Shown here: piece after piece, positions 1 to 8,106 of the stretch
Numbering within the stretch: position 1 is the first letter of the stretch
How the letters are laid out: each line of letters begins with the position of its first letter
Assembly: GCF_007747795.1 (NCBI RefSeq)
Contig: NZ_CP036275.1
Location: forward strand, 5,014,001 to 5,078,000
Direction of reading: 5' to 3'
From: Maioricimonas rarisocia
Lineage (GTDB): Bacteria; Planctomycetota; Planctomycetia; Planctomycetales; Planctomycetaceae
DNA: 64,000 bases
The notes under the pieces: generated by a model
Told to the model about the DNA's origin: nothing
The model's input: the letters and a program-made list of their open reading frames with translations, nothing else
Database searches by the model: none
Position numbers and translations under genes: made by a program

Positions 1-1
1 C

Positions 2-2377
2 ACGCCCGCCGAAGTCCACCTGAAGGGCAACTTCGACCGGACGCAGTTGCTGGTCACCGGACAGGCCCCCGGTCCGGAATCCGCTGATCTTACGTCGCAG
101 GTCCGATTCGCCACATCGGACGCCTCGGTGGTGACCATCAGCGAGACCGGACTGCTTCGCGCGGCGGGCAACGGCCAGGCGGAAATCACGGTCGTTCTCG
201 AAGACAGGTCGGCAACCGCGACAGTCACGGTCGAGGGATACTCCGACGCGCCATCCGTCCCGTTTGACGAGCAGATCCGTCCGATCCTCAGCCGGCTCGG
301 CTGCAATGCCGGTGAGTGCCATGCCAGCCAGTTTGGTAAGGGAGGCTTCGTCCTGTCAGTGGTCGGCTTCGATCCGAACCTGGACTTCAACTCGCTCGTG
401 CGGGACCGGCAGCAGCGGCGGATTAACTTCGTACAGCCGGAAGAAAGCCTGTTCCTCAAGAAACCGACGATGCAGGTGCCGCACGGGGGCGGTCAGCGGC
501 TGCTGGTCGATTCGAGCTACTACGACACACTCGTGGCGTGGGTTCGCGCCGGAGCTCCCGGACCAGAGACGGACGCTCCGAAAGTCACCAGCCTCGAAGT
601 CTGGCCCCGCGAGCGTCTGGTCAAACCGGACGACGCGCAGCAGCTGCGGGCTGTCGCCCACTACTCCGATGGGCGTGCCGTCGATGTAACACACCTGGCA
701 AAGTTCGACTCGATGGACGAAGCGGTCCTGTCTGTCACCCCCACTGGCCGGGTCACGGTCGAAGGCCGGGGACAGGCTCCCATCATGGTCCGGTACGAGG
801 GCCACGCCAATATCGCCCTGTTTGTCTCTCCCTACGGCCCACCGGCGGAACTGGCCGACTGGGAGAACCGCAACTTCGTCGATGAACTGGCTGCGAAGAA
901 GTTTCGCGAACTCGGCATTGAACCGTCTCCGGTATGCGACGATGCGACGTTCATCCGCCGGGCGTACCTCGATGCGATCGGCACGATTCCTCAGCCCGAG
1001 GACGTCCTCGCCTTCGTTGCCGACGAAGATCCTGCCAAACGGGAGAAACTGGTCGATCGTCTGCTTGGGCTGACCGGCGATCCCAACCTCGACGTACACA
1101 ACGACCAATATGCCGCCTACTGGACGCTCAAATGGTCCGACCTGCTGCGGAACACGACCGGAGGGCAGCGGGCCGACGAGCAGCGGATGTGGGCCATGCA
1201 CAACTGGATCCGCGAGTCGATGCGGACGAACAAACCGTTCGACGAATTCGTGCGCGAAGTCGTGACGGCGAAGGGGTCGATCTACTCGAGTGGCCCCGCC
1301 AGCTACTACCGGGTCTTCCGCAATTCGTCGGAACTGGCCGAAGCCACCTCCCAGCTGTTTCTGGGCGTCCGGCTGGCCTGTGCCAAGTGCCACCATCATC
1401 CGTTCGAGAAGTACTCGCAGGCAGACTACTACAGCTTCGCCGCGTTCTTTGCTCGCATCGGCACCAAGAACAGCGAAGAGTTCGGCCTGTTCGGTCGGGA
1501 AGCGGTCGTGATGGTCCGCAACAGCGGCGACGTGCGGCACCCGCGGACCGGCCAGCTCCTCAAGCCGAAGCCCCTCGACGGCGACGAAATGGAGCACGAA
1601 CTGGACCGCCGCATCCCCCTCGCCGAATGGCTCACCTCGGCCGACAACCGCGATTTCGCGAAGGCCGCCGTCAACCGCTACGTCTCGTACCTGCTCGGCC
1701 GCGGACTTGTGGAACCGGTGGACGACATGCGGGCCACCAACCCACCGACCAACCCCGCACTGATGGAGGCCCTGGCGGACCACTTCATCGATTCCGGCTT
1801 CGATCTCAAGCAGCTGATTCGCGTCATCATGACGTCGCGGCTGTACCAGCTCGATTCGCAGCCGACCGAACAGAACGCCTCCGACAGCAAGTTCTACAGC
1901 CACTTCAAAGTGAAGCGGATACCGGCCGAACCACTGCTCGACGCCATCGACCAGGTGACCGGCGTGCAGACGAAATTCAAGAGCCTGCCGCTCGGCACCC
2001 GCGCCATCGAACTGCCGGACGGCGAATACCCGAACTACTTCCTCAATACGTTCGGCAAACCCCGACGGGCCAGCGTCTGCGAGTGTGAGCGGATGCCGGA
2101 CGAGAACCTCGGCCAGGCGCTGCACACGCTTAATGGCGACATCCTCGCGACAAAGATCGCCGACAAGAACGGCCGAGTGGCGAAACTTCTCGCATCTGAG
2201 AAGTCGGACGCGGAGATCATCACCCAGCTTTACCTGCTGTCCGTCGGCCGCGAACCGACCAACTCCGAGGTTGCAACCGCCCGTCAGTTTCTCGACGAGA
2301 GCCCCAGCCGCGACGTGTTCTTCCAGGACCTGCTGTGGGCCCTGCTGAACAGCAAGCAGTTCCTGTTCGTGCGGTAA
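2..2377 (+). CDS. DUF1549/DUF1553 domain protein with Ig-like (Big_2) domains, 5' end missing
   Basis: The frame is open from the left edge of the window, so the true start lies outside it. The N-terminal part reads as a Big_2-type Ig domain, followed by a Cys motif of the form GCNAGECH near 300-323, a second Ig-like stretch near 580-830, then the DUF1549 region with CAKCHHHPFE at 1379-1408 and a C-terminal DUF1553 region. This architecture is typical of large planctomycete secreted proteins thought to be exported and possibly haem-binding; their biochemical role is unknown. The CNxGxCH motif is not a canonical CxxCH haem site, while CAKCH is. The usual partner, a DUF1501 gene, is absent downstream; a PPC-domain protein follows instead after 61 bases. 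Confidence 0.93.
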   Translation, partial: TPAEVHLKGNFDRTQLLVTGQAPGPESADLTSQVRFATSDASVVTISETGLLRAAGNGQAEITVVLEDRSATATVTVEGYSDAPSVPFDEQIRPILSRLGCNAGECHASQFGKGGFVLSVVGFDPNLDFNSLVRDRQQRRINFVQPEESLFLKKPTMQVPHGGGQRLLVDSSYYDTLVAWVRAGAPGPETDAPKVTSLEVWPRERLVKPDDAQQLRAVAHYSDGRAVDVTHLAKFDSMDEAVLSVTPTGRVTVEGRGQAPIMVRYEGHANIALFVSPYGPPAELADWENRNFVDELAAKKFRELGIEPSPVCDDATFIRRAYLDAIGTIPQPEDVLAFVADEDPAKREKLVDRLLGLTGDPNLDVHNDQYAAYWTLKWSDLLRNTTGGQRADEQRMWAMHNWIRESMRTNKPFDEFVREVVTAKGSIYSSGPASYYRVFRNSSELAEATSQLFLGVRLACAKCHHHPFEKYSQADYYSFAAFFARIGTKNSEEFGLFGREAVVMVRNSGDVRHPRTGQLLKPKPLDGDEMEHELDRRIPLAEWLTSADNRDFAKAAVNRYVSYLLGRGLVEPVDDMRATNPPTNPALMEALADHFIDSGFDLKQLIRVIMTSRLYQLDSQPTEQNASDSKFYSHFKVKRIPAEPLLDAIDQVTGVQTKFKSLPLGTRAIELPDGEYPNYFLNTFGKPRRASVCECERMPDENLGQALHTLNGDILATKIADKNGRVAKLLASEKSDAEIITQLYLLSVGREPTNSEVATARQFLDESPSRDVFFQDLLWALLNSKQFLFVR

Positions 2378-2438
2378 CGTGAGGCAGGAGACCGGCAACA
2401 GCGTTGGCCTACAGCGTTCTGATGATGAAAGCAGACAT

Positions 2439-4529
2439 ATGAATCGAGTTGTCCTCCCGGCGATGATCGCCATTCTGCTGACCGCGGCTTCCGCAAAGGC
2501 CCAGACTTCCTACCCGATGCTGATGTCGCTCAAGCCGGTCGCCGCCCAGATCGGCGCCACGACCGAGCACGAGTTGGAATCACGCTACAGCATGTTCGGA
2601 GCGTACGACGTGCTGGTAACCGGCGAAGGCGTAACGGGCACAATTGCGACACCGATGGAACTGGACAAGGACGGCAAGGAGCCGTCGCTCACGAAGATCA
2701 AGTTGAGCTTCACCGTGACTGCGGATGCGCAGCCGGGTGTCCGTGACTTCCGCATCGTCGGCCCGACCGGTGCCAGCACCCTGGGGCAGCTGGTCGTCAC
2801 CCCCGACCCGGTCGTCATCGAGCAGGCGAAGAACGATACGCCCGATCTGGCGCAGGCAATCGAGCTGCCGGCAACCGTCTGCGGCGTCATCGAAAAGGGA
2901 GAAGACGTCGACTACTACCGCTTCGCCGTGGCAGAGCCGACGACGCTCAACTTTCACTGCCTCGGCATGCGACTGGAAGACAGAATCCACGACCTGCAGC
3001 AGCACGTTGATCCCATCCTGACGGTGAAGAACGCCGCCACCGGCTCGACCGTGGCCGCCGCCGACAACACCTACGCTGCCGACCCGTTCCTCAGTCACGA
3101 ATTCGCCCCGGGTGAGTACCTGCTGGAAGTCCGGGACGTCCGCTACGCCGGGAACCGCTACTGGACATACGCGATCGAGATCAGCAGCCGGCCGTTCGTT
3201 TCCCACGTGCACCCGTTCGGCATCACGAAGGGAGCCACGATGGAACTCGAGACGGTCGCCGCCCCCGCCGCCGGCCTGGTCAGCTTCACCGCGTCCATGG
3301 ACGAACCAGCCGGTGTGCACGAGGTCCGCCTGCCGATGGGAGACGGCGTGACGAACCCGGTGCCGGTCGTCGTCTCCGAACTGCCGGTTGTCGTCGAAGC
3401 CGCGAGAGACAACGGAACACCCGAAACGGCGCAGGAAGTGACATTCCCGACGGGCATCAGCGGCCGCATCGAATCGTCGGCCGACATCGACTGCTTCGCC
3501 TTCGAAGCAAAGAAGGGAGACCGCATCAGTCTCGAAGTCGTCGCCCGCCGGCACTGGTCGGGACTCGACTCGATCGTGCGGATCCTCAACAGCGACGGCA
3601 AACCACTCACCGAAAACGACGACCTGCGTCTGTGGGGCAAGCGGACCTACCAGGACTCGATGATCGAGAACTGGACCGTCCCCGCGGACGGTCGTTACAT
3701 CGTCGAACTGCGGGACGTCCACCTGCGCGGCGGCGATGAGTTCGTCTACTACCTCAAGTTGCAGCCCGCCGAGCCGTATTTCGAACTGTCCCTCGACTCG
3801 GACAAGACGTGGCTCACGCCGGGTACGTCGGCCGTCATCTTCGCGCGGGCCGTCCACAAGAACGGCTTTGCCGGCGAAATCCAGCTGCACATCGACGGTC
3901 TGCCGGAGGGCGTCACCGCCAGTTGCGGCCGGATTCTGGCGGGGAAGGGGAATGACGGCTGCATCATTCTGACGGCCGCCGAAGACGCCGAGATGACCGC
4001 CTCGAACATCCGCGTCCGGGGCACCGCCGAGCACAAGGTGGATGACGAAACGACGCTTGCGCTCGAGACAGTCGCCCAGCCGATGCAGGAAACGTACATG
4101 CCGGGCGGCGGCCGCAATCACTGGCCGGTTGAGATGCACACAGTCGCGATCGGCAAGCCGGCCGACGTCCTGGACGTGACGCTCAGCACCGAGGAGGTGA
4201 CGCTCAAGCCGGGCGAGTCGACCACCATCGACGTCGAGATCACCCGGGCGGAAGGTTTCGACAAGAACGTCACGCTCGACATGCTGTTCCAGCACCTCAG
4301 CAGCAAGTACGCCATCACGCTGCCGGAGGGCGTCACCATCGACTCGAAGAACAGCAAGACGCTTCTGACGGCGAAGGAGAGCAAGGGGTCGATCACCCTG
4401 ACGGCAGCGGCCAATGCTCCTGCAGCCGATCGGCAGCAGTGCTGCGTGATGGCCAATGTCTCGATCAACTTCGTGATGAAGGCGACGTACAGCAGCCCGC
4501 CGCTGTTTGTCACGGTTCAGGAGAAGTAG
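2439..4529 (+). CDS. Secreted protein with two PPC (pre-peptidase C-terminal) domains
   Basis: The product is 696 residues. I chose the ATG at 2439 because it begins a clean signal peptide (MNRVVLPAMIAILL, cleavage after AKA-QT); an in-frame start at 2379 would add 20 residues with no secretion signal. Two PPC-like beta-sandwiches are visible, each with a D-x-D-x-[YF]-x-F core (EDVDYYRF about residues 155-165, ADIDCFAF about 350-360) and ending with a Y-x-[LV]-E-[LV]-R-D-V strand. The C-terminal third is further beta-rich sequence. PPC domains usually accompany secreted enzymes, but no catalytic domain is evident. It probably shares a transcript with the DUF1549/DUF1553 gene and may bind to or work with it outside the cytoplasm; that is inference. 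Confidence 0.85.
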   Translation: MNRVVLPAMIAILLTAASAKAQTSYPMLMSLKPVAAQIGATTEHELESRYSMFGAYDVLVTGEGVTGTIATPMELDKDGKEPSLTKIKLSFTVTADAQPGVRDFRIVGPTGASTLGQLVVTPDPVVIEQAKNDTPDLAQAIELPATVCGVIEKGEDVDYYRFAVAEPTTLNFHCLGMRLEDRIHDLQQHVDPILTVKNAATGSTVAAADNTYAADPFLSHEFAPGEYLLEVRDVRYAGNRYWTYAIEISSRPFVSHVHPFGITKGATMELETVAAPAAGLVSFTASMDEPAGVHEVRLPMGDGVTNPVPVVVSELPVVVEAARDNGTPETAQEVTFPTGISGRIESSADIDCFAFEAKKGDRISLEVVARRHWSGLDSIVRILNSDGKPLTENDDLRLWGKRTYQDSMIENWTVPADGRYIVELRDVHLRGGDEFVYYLKLQPAEPYFELSLDSDKTWLTPGTSAVIFARAVHKNGFAGEIQLHIDGLPEGVTASCGRILAGKGNDGCIILTAAEDAEMTASNIRVRGTAEHKVDDETTLALETVAQPMQETYMPGGGRNHWPVEMHTVAIGKPADVLDVTLSTEEVTLKPGESTTIDVEITRAEGFDKNVTLDMLFQHLSSKYAITLPEGVTIDSKNSKTLLTAKESKGSITLTAAANAPAADRQQCCVMANVSINFVMKATYSSPPLFVTVQEK

Positions 4530-4601
4530 GCCACTCGCCGCCGAAAAATCCGGGCGAAAACGTCTCCCCCACGCCCGCCGGGCTGCGTAGAATTCGCTGC
4601 C

Positions 4602-4982
4602 ATGAACGCACGAATCCTCCAGCTCGTCGCCCTTGCCGGCTGCTTCCTCCTTGTGCTGCCCCCCGGATGGTGCAGTGCGTTCGTCGGCAGCACATCGGCT
4701 GACTCGGCTGCTGTCACCTGTTGCCAATCCGCTCCGGCCTCGACGCCGGATGGTTCGCCGACCGCACCGGTTCCGCCGGAGACCGACTGCTGCTGTGATC
4801 GGGACGCCACGCCCGTCTCCCGAACGACCACACCTTCCGATTCCCTCGCCGCGGCCAGCCCTCTGGCCCCTGCGGGAGAGGTGATGCCGATACCGGGCCA
4901 GCCTGGCCTGCGAGTGTCGACGGAAGGTGATTCGCGCTCCGGCCCGCGTCTGCACGTTCTCCAGTGCGTGTGGCTCTGCTAG
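4602..4982 (+). CDS. Small secreted Cys-containing protein, unknown function
   Basis: The 126-residue product starts with a strong signal peptide (MNARILQLVALAGCFLLVL) and then has a low-complexity Pro/Ser/Thr/Ala region. The mature part holds a CC pair (VTCCQS), a CCC triplet (TDCCCD) and two C-terminal cysteines (QCVWLC at the end). No known domain was recognised. It sits 72 bases after the PPC gene and 131 bases before another secreted CC-rich protein, so the two may be functionally related. It might resemble small secreted metal-handling or disulfide-rich proteins, but there is no direct evidence for a ligand. Confidence 0.6.
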   Translation: MNARILQLVALAGCFLLVLPPGWCSAFVGSTSADSAAVTCCQSAPASTPDGSPTAPVPPETDCCCDRDATPVSRTTTPSDSLAAASPLAPAGEVMPIPGQPGLRVSTEGDSRSGPRLHVLQCVWLC

Positions 4983-5113
4983 AAGACCGCCGCGGTCTCT
5001 GCTTTCCCCGTTGCGAACCGGCCCTGCCGGCCTTCTGCGCCCGGGTTGCGCGTGACGGGTCCTGCTCACACGGATTCTGACTGACTGACAGCTCTCATAC
5101 TGGAGAAACCGAA

Positions 5114-5506
5114 ATGTTGACCAAGCTCATTGGTGGTTCGCTTCTGGCCGCTGGCCTCCTCTTCACCGGCGGATTCGCCCTCGCCGACAACAGCGGCGAC
5201 TGCTGTGCCCGGAACCTCGCCTGTTGTACGCCGGCCAGTGCCTGCTGTAACGATGAAGAACGCCCGGCCTGCTGCGAAGACGGGCTGGAATGTTGCGAGC
5301 GGGTCGAAGCCTGCTGCACCGGCGAATCGGCCGCGACGGCCTCCACCTGCTGCGAGACTGCAAAGCCCTGCTGCGATTCACAGGCGACCTGCTGTGACCC
5401 GGACACAAAGCCTGCCTGCTGCGAAGCGGGTGCCGAGTGTTGTGACGAAGCTGCCGACTGCTGCACCGCAGCGGCCTGCTGTGCGGACGGCAGCACCACG
5501 GCCTGA
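5114..5506 (+). CDS. Secreted Cys-pair repeat protein (13 CC dipeptides)
   Basis: The 130-residue product has a signal peptide (MLTKLIGGSLLAAGLLF, likely cleavage after ALA-DN) and a mature chain of about 105 residues with 13 CC dipeptides, 26 cysteines in all. Linkers between pairs are mostly five residues (5,5,7,5,5,10,5,5,7,5,5,4), giving a seven-residue period, and are rich in Glu, Asp and Ala. A Shine-Dalgarno-like TGGAGAAA lies just upstream. No family was recognised. Regular acidic, Cys-paired repeats would suit metal binding (metallothionein-like) or a disulfide-laddered filament; neither is shown. A strong terminator follows about 55 bases downstream, so transcription likely ends here. 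Confidence 0.75.
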   Translation: MLTKLIGGSLLAAGLLFTGGFALADNSGDCCARNLACCTPASACCNDEERPACCEDGLECCERVEACCTGESAATASTCCETAKPCCDSQATCCDPDTKPACCEAGAECCDEAADCCTAAACCADGSTTA

Positions 5507-5561
5507 ACGTCACGGCTGAACGAATGATCCACAGGCACCCTGCCTTGAGGATCTGAAGCCG

Positions 5562-5597
5562 ACTCCCGGTGGGGGGCAATCCCCGCCGGGAGTTTTC
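5562..5597 (+). terminator. Rho-independent terminator after the CC-repeat gene
   Basis: An ACTCCCGGTGGGG arm pairs with CCCCGCCGGGAGT across a six-base loop (GGCAAT), with one T-G wobble, giving a 13-pair stem that runs straight into TTTT. On the opposite strand the hairpin is not followed by a T-run, so it should act only on plus-strand transcription. Confidence 0.85.
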
Positions 5598-5664
5598 TGA
5601 TTGTCCGAAGGAGGCGGGTTCGTCTGGATCACCGTTCTGAAGTGTACCAGCAAACGGGACGACG

Positions 5665-6162
5665 CTATTTCGTCCGCAGCGCTCTGATCACGTCGTCCAC
5701 AGAGCAATTTGACCTCGAACGCAAGTACAGCAGTCGCACTCCCGCTACTTCGCGAACCTCTTGTTGCTGCTTCTTTCTTCGTTTGTTTGCGGAAGGAGCA
5801 GATGCACTTCCGGCGCGGACCAGTAACGCGTACTTTTCGAACTCGTTCCAGACGCTCTTCATCTTCCGGGACGCGGCCGCAATCGTGCTTTCCAGCTGTT
5901 TCTCCGCGTGCTCCACATCCGAGCCCTTCAGCTCTACGAAGAAGAGAATTGGCTGAGCGCCTTGCCGAAACACCGCGAGCAGTGCATCGGCTACGAGCGA
6001 GTCCTCGAGTTCAAACAGCTTCTTCCCCTCGTCCGAGTCGACCCGAAAGACGAGTATCGTTTCCCCCGCAGCTGGCTTGAACGTCAGCATCGTGCGAGTC
6101 TTGCGCTCGTTAACACTTGTCGTGCCCGGAACAAGACAGTCCAGCAGCAGTCGGTTGAACAC
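5665..6162 (-). CDS. Small protein with a nuclease-like E-L-K motif, partner of the AAA ATPase
   Basis: The 165-residue product starts at a GTG only eight bases after the TAA stop of the ATPase; a CGGGAG sequence just before that stop can serve as its ribosome site, so translation is probably coupled. Residues 27-90 look like an alpha/beta core: acidic residues at 51-54 (ELED), a hydrophobic strand (PILFF) leading into E77-L78-K79-G, then a helix H-A-E-K-Q-L. Acidic residue(s) followed about 25 residues later by ExK on a strand is the pattern of PD-(D/E)xK restriction-like nucleases. The C-terminus is basic (KRRKKQQQ), as in DNA binders. No HNH, TOPRIM or DUF4435 motif is visible. Nuclease activity is inference. 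Confidence 0.75.
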   Translation of the reverse strand: MFNRLLLDCLVPGTTSVNERKTRTMLTFKPAAGETILVFRVDSDEGKKLFELEDSLVADALLAVFRQGAQPILFFVELKGSDVEHAEKQLESTIAAASRKMKSVWNEFEKYALLVRAGSASAPSANKRRKKQQQEVREVAGVRLLYLRSRSNCSVDDVIRALRTK

Positions 6163-6170
6163 GGCCCGCG

Positions 6171-7586
6171 TTACTCCCGATTCAGGTTCGCTTCCACCGT
6201 CGCCAGAAACGTTCGTTCGAGATCCTCGGAGATGTTGCCGAACGTGTCAGCATCGATCAGATTCTCGTCACGGTCGTACAGATCTTCAACGAGGACCTTT
6301 GCATCGGAACTCTCTCCGTCAGCCCGAAAGTGGTAGACCGACACCTTCTCAGGATCGAGGAAGGCATCGGGCGTCTTCAGCGTGAACCGCTCCGCCAGCT
6401 TTTCGCGCCGCTCCTCGGGAACCGTCCCGGCGTTCACGAGGTTGTTGAGCTGATCGAGAATGTACGGGCTGTGGGTGGTGATCAGGACGTAGTGCCCCTG
6501 ATTGACCAGCTGTGCGAGCAGCTCGATGATCTGGCACTGGGCCCGCGGATGGGCATTCATCTCCGGCTCGTCGATGACGAGGAGGCAGCGTTCCTCACTT
6601 CGAGCCCCGAGCGTAACGGCAAGTGCGGCGAGCGATCTTACGAGCGACGCAGCACCGTGAAGTTGAATCGCTCGACATCCTTGCCTTTCGAACTGCAGCT
6701 TCCTGTCGTCCGGGTCGAACGAAACCGTGCCTTCAAGAATCTGCCGCAATCCGTGTTCAATGGTCGACTGGGAAAGTGATTGTTCTACATCGTGGCGTCG
6801 AGCCAGAGCGTCCCAGCGTCTCGCAGCCCGCATTCGTTCAATGAAGTCAATCACCGGCTGACTGAACGGCAATGGCGATCCGTCTTCAATCGCGTCAATG
6901 AGTGCAACTGCAGCCTTGCGCTCCGCGGGTAATACAATTGCCTCGTGGAATACTCCGAGTAGCGCGATGCGAACCACCTCCCTCGTAACACGTTCGGAAA
7001 TGTCGGCTCGAGGGTCGAGGAACACCCGTTCGCGTCGGCGCTGTCGACTGCCGGGCCAACTGTAGCTGGCCACAAGATTCGGGCCGCGCTGCGTGGAATC
7101 GTAGACGAACTCGATTTTGCCATCGTTCGAAGACTGAACAAGTATGTCATCGAGACCCAGTTGTACATCACAACCATCGGCGCGTTGGTGATCGATGCCC
7201 ATCAGGTCCGCAAACGTCGGCCCATCGATCCGAACTTGCCAGCGATCAAGCGGAAACCGTCTGTGAAGCTCGTCGAGATCAAACTCTCCCAGCAATGCAA
7301 CCTCTGGAGACTGCTCCATGGAGTCGTATGCAGGCCGCTGTTTCACCAGTTGATCGTTGACGATCGCCCGCACATGCTCGGCCGCATGTCCAATCTGACT
7401 TGCGAGAACAGCGGAGTACGGGGCGACGCCGCCCAGAAACTCGCGTGTCGCATAGCGCGCCAGCGCATACGCCGCGTACGCCGTCCACGTCTTGTTCGTG
7501 TTCGTCTCTCCCACGAACACCGTCAGCGGACGCCAGTCGATCTCCGCTTCCTCAATGCGGCCCAGATTGCGGATGTGGAGCTTCAT
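6171..7586 (-). CDS. AAA family ATPase, ABC/OLD-like (AAA_15/AAA_21 type)
   Basis: The 471-residue product opens with the typical first strand of this family (MKLHIRNLGRIEEAEI) and a P-loop GETNTNKT at residues 26-33, in which the Gly normally before the catalytic Lys is Asn. A signature-like segment (HGAASLVRSLAAL) precedes Walker B (LLVIDEPEMN, D339-E340) and the switch His segment (TTHSPYILDQLNN). The middle region (about 90-280) is a family-specific insertion. There is no C-terminal TOPRIM domain as in true OLD nucleases. The gene is the first of a two-gene unit with the nuclease-like protein and has long non-coding DNA in front of it. By eye it is less GC-rich than leuS next door, which would fit acquisition. 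A role in nucleic-acid sensing or defence is inference. Confidence 0.88.
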   Translation of the reverse strand: MKLHIRNLGRIEEAEIDWRPLTVFVGETNTNKTWTAYAAYALARYATREFLGGVAPYSAVLASQIGHAAEHVRAIVNDQLVKQRPAYDSMEQSPEVALLGEFDLDELHRRFPLDRWQVRIDGPTFADLMGIDHQRADGCDVQLGLDDILVQSSNDGKIEFVYDSTQRGPNLVASYSWPGSRQRRRERVFLDPRADISERVTREVVRIALLGVFHEAIVLPAERKAAVALIDAIEDGSPLPFSQPVIDFIERMRAARRWDALARRHDVEQSLSQSTIEHGLRQILEGTVSFDPDDRKLQFERQGCRAIQLHGAASLVRSLAALAVTLGARSEERCLLVIDEPEMNAHPRAQCQIIELLAQLVNQGHYVLITTHSPYILDQLNNLVNAGTVPEERREKLAERFTLKTPDAFLDPEKVSVYHFRADGESSDAKVLVEDLYDRDENLIDADTFGNISEDLERTFLATVEANLNRE

Positions 7587-7851
7587 TCAGAACGGTCCGT
7601 TCAGAGGTTTCTGCCCGGCAATGGCCCGGTACGCTCGTCATTCTACGTCGCCCACGGGCACGATGCAGCACAGACCGCTTGCTCGCCCGCAACACCAGGG
7701 TCGGCGAAAAGGAACGACGGAGATGCTGGGACCAGTCCCAGCCTACCCCATCGCAGCGACCCCGCGATGTTCATCGTCGCGCGCTTGAGCACCACGCCCT
7801 TCACGTCGCGGCGTTCCGTGCCGGGGCGTCCCACACCGCAGACCCCCTCCG

Positions 7852-8030
7852 TGCCTCCTATGAAAATAGACGCTGTCGCCATCTGGAATGGTTCCGGGGG
7901 CTCCATGGGTTCCACTGCTGGCTTTGTCCAGCAGTGCGAGCGTCGTTCGACGTTCATGCTTGCCTCAAAGGGCAGGCATGCCGCATGGCCACTCCGCTGC
8001 GCGGCGAGGCCATGGCACCCCGCGATGATT
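7852..8030. repeat. Dispersed intergenic repeat, copy 1, in the gap 7587-8106
   Basis: The 520-base gap between the ATPase start and the leuS stop has no credible gene. It contains an inverted repeat CACTGCTGG/CCAGCAGTG (about 7913-7937), then a CATGGCC..CGCTGCGCGGCG..CCATGGCACC module (7984-8023), and upstream the marks CTCCTATGAAAA and GGTTCCGGGGGCT. The second module and both marks recur in inverted orientation near 19.19-19.29 kb, and the palindrome recurs near 26.34 kb. Part of this gap probably also carries the ATPase promoter, which I cannot place. Confidence 0.7.
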
Positions 8031-8106
8031 TTCATCCTCACAGGCGACGCACCGTCATGACAACTCCGTGGTTCAACTTCTCGCCCCACCATGAACCAGC
8101 CGGCAC

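Noticed and set aside
356-2473. Long minus-strand open frame of about 705 codons opposite the DUF1549/DUF1553 gene
   Set aside because: It has no signal peptide, domain or ribosome site and follows the codon pattern expected opposite a high-GC gene; the plus strand carries clear conserved motifs.
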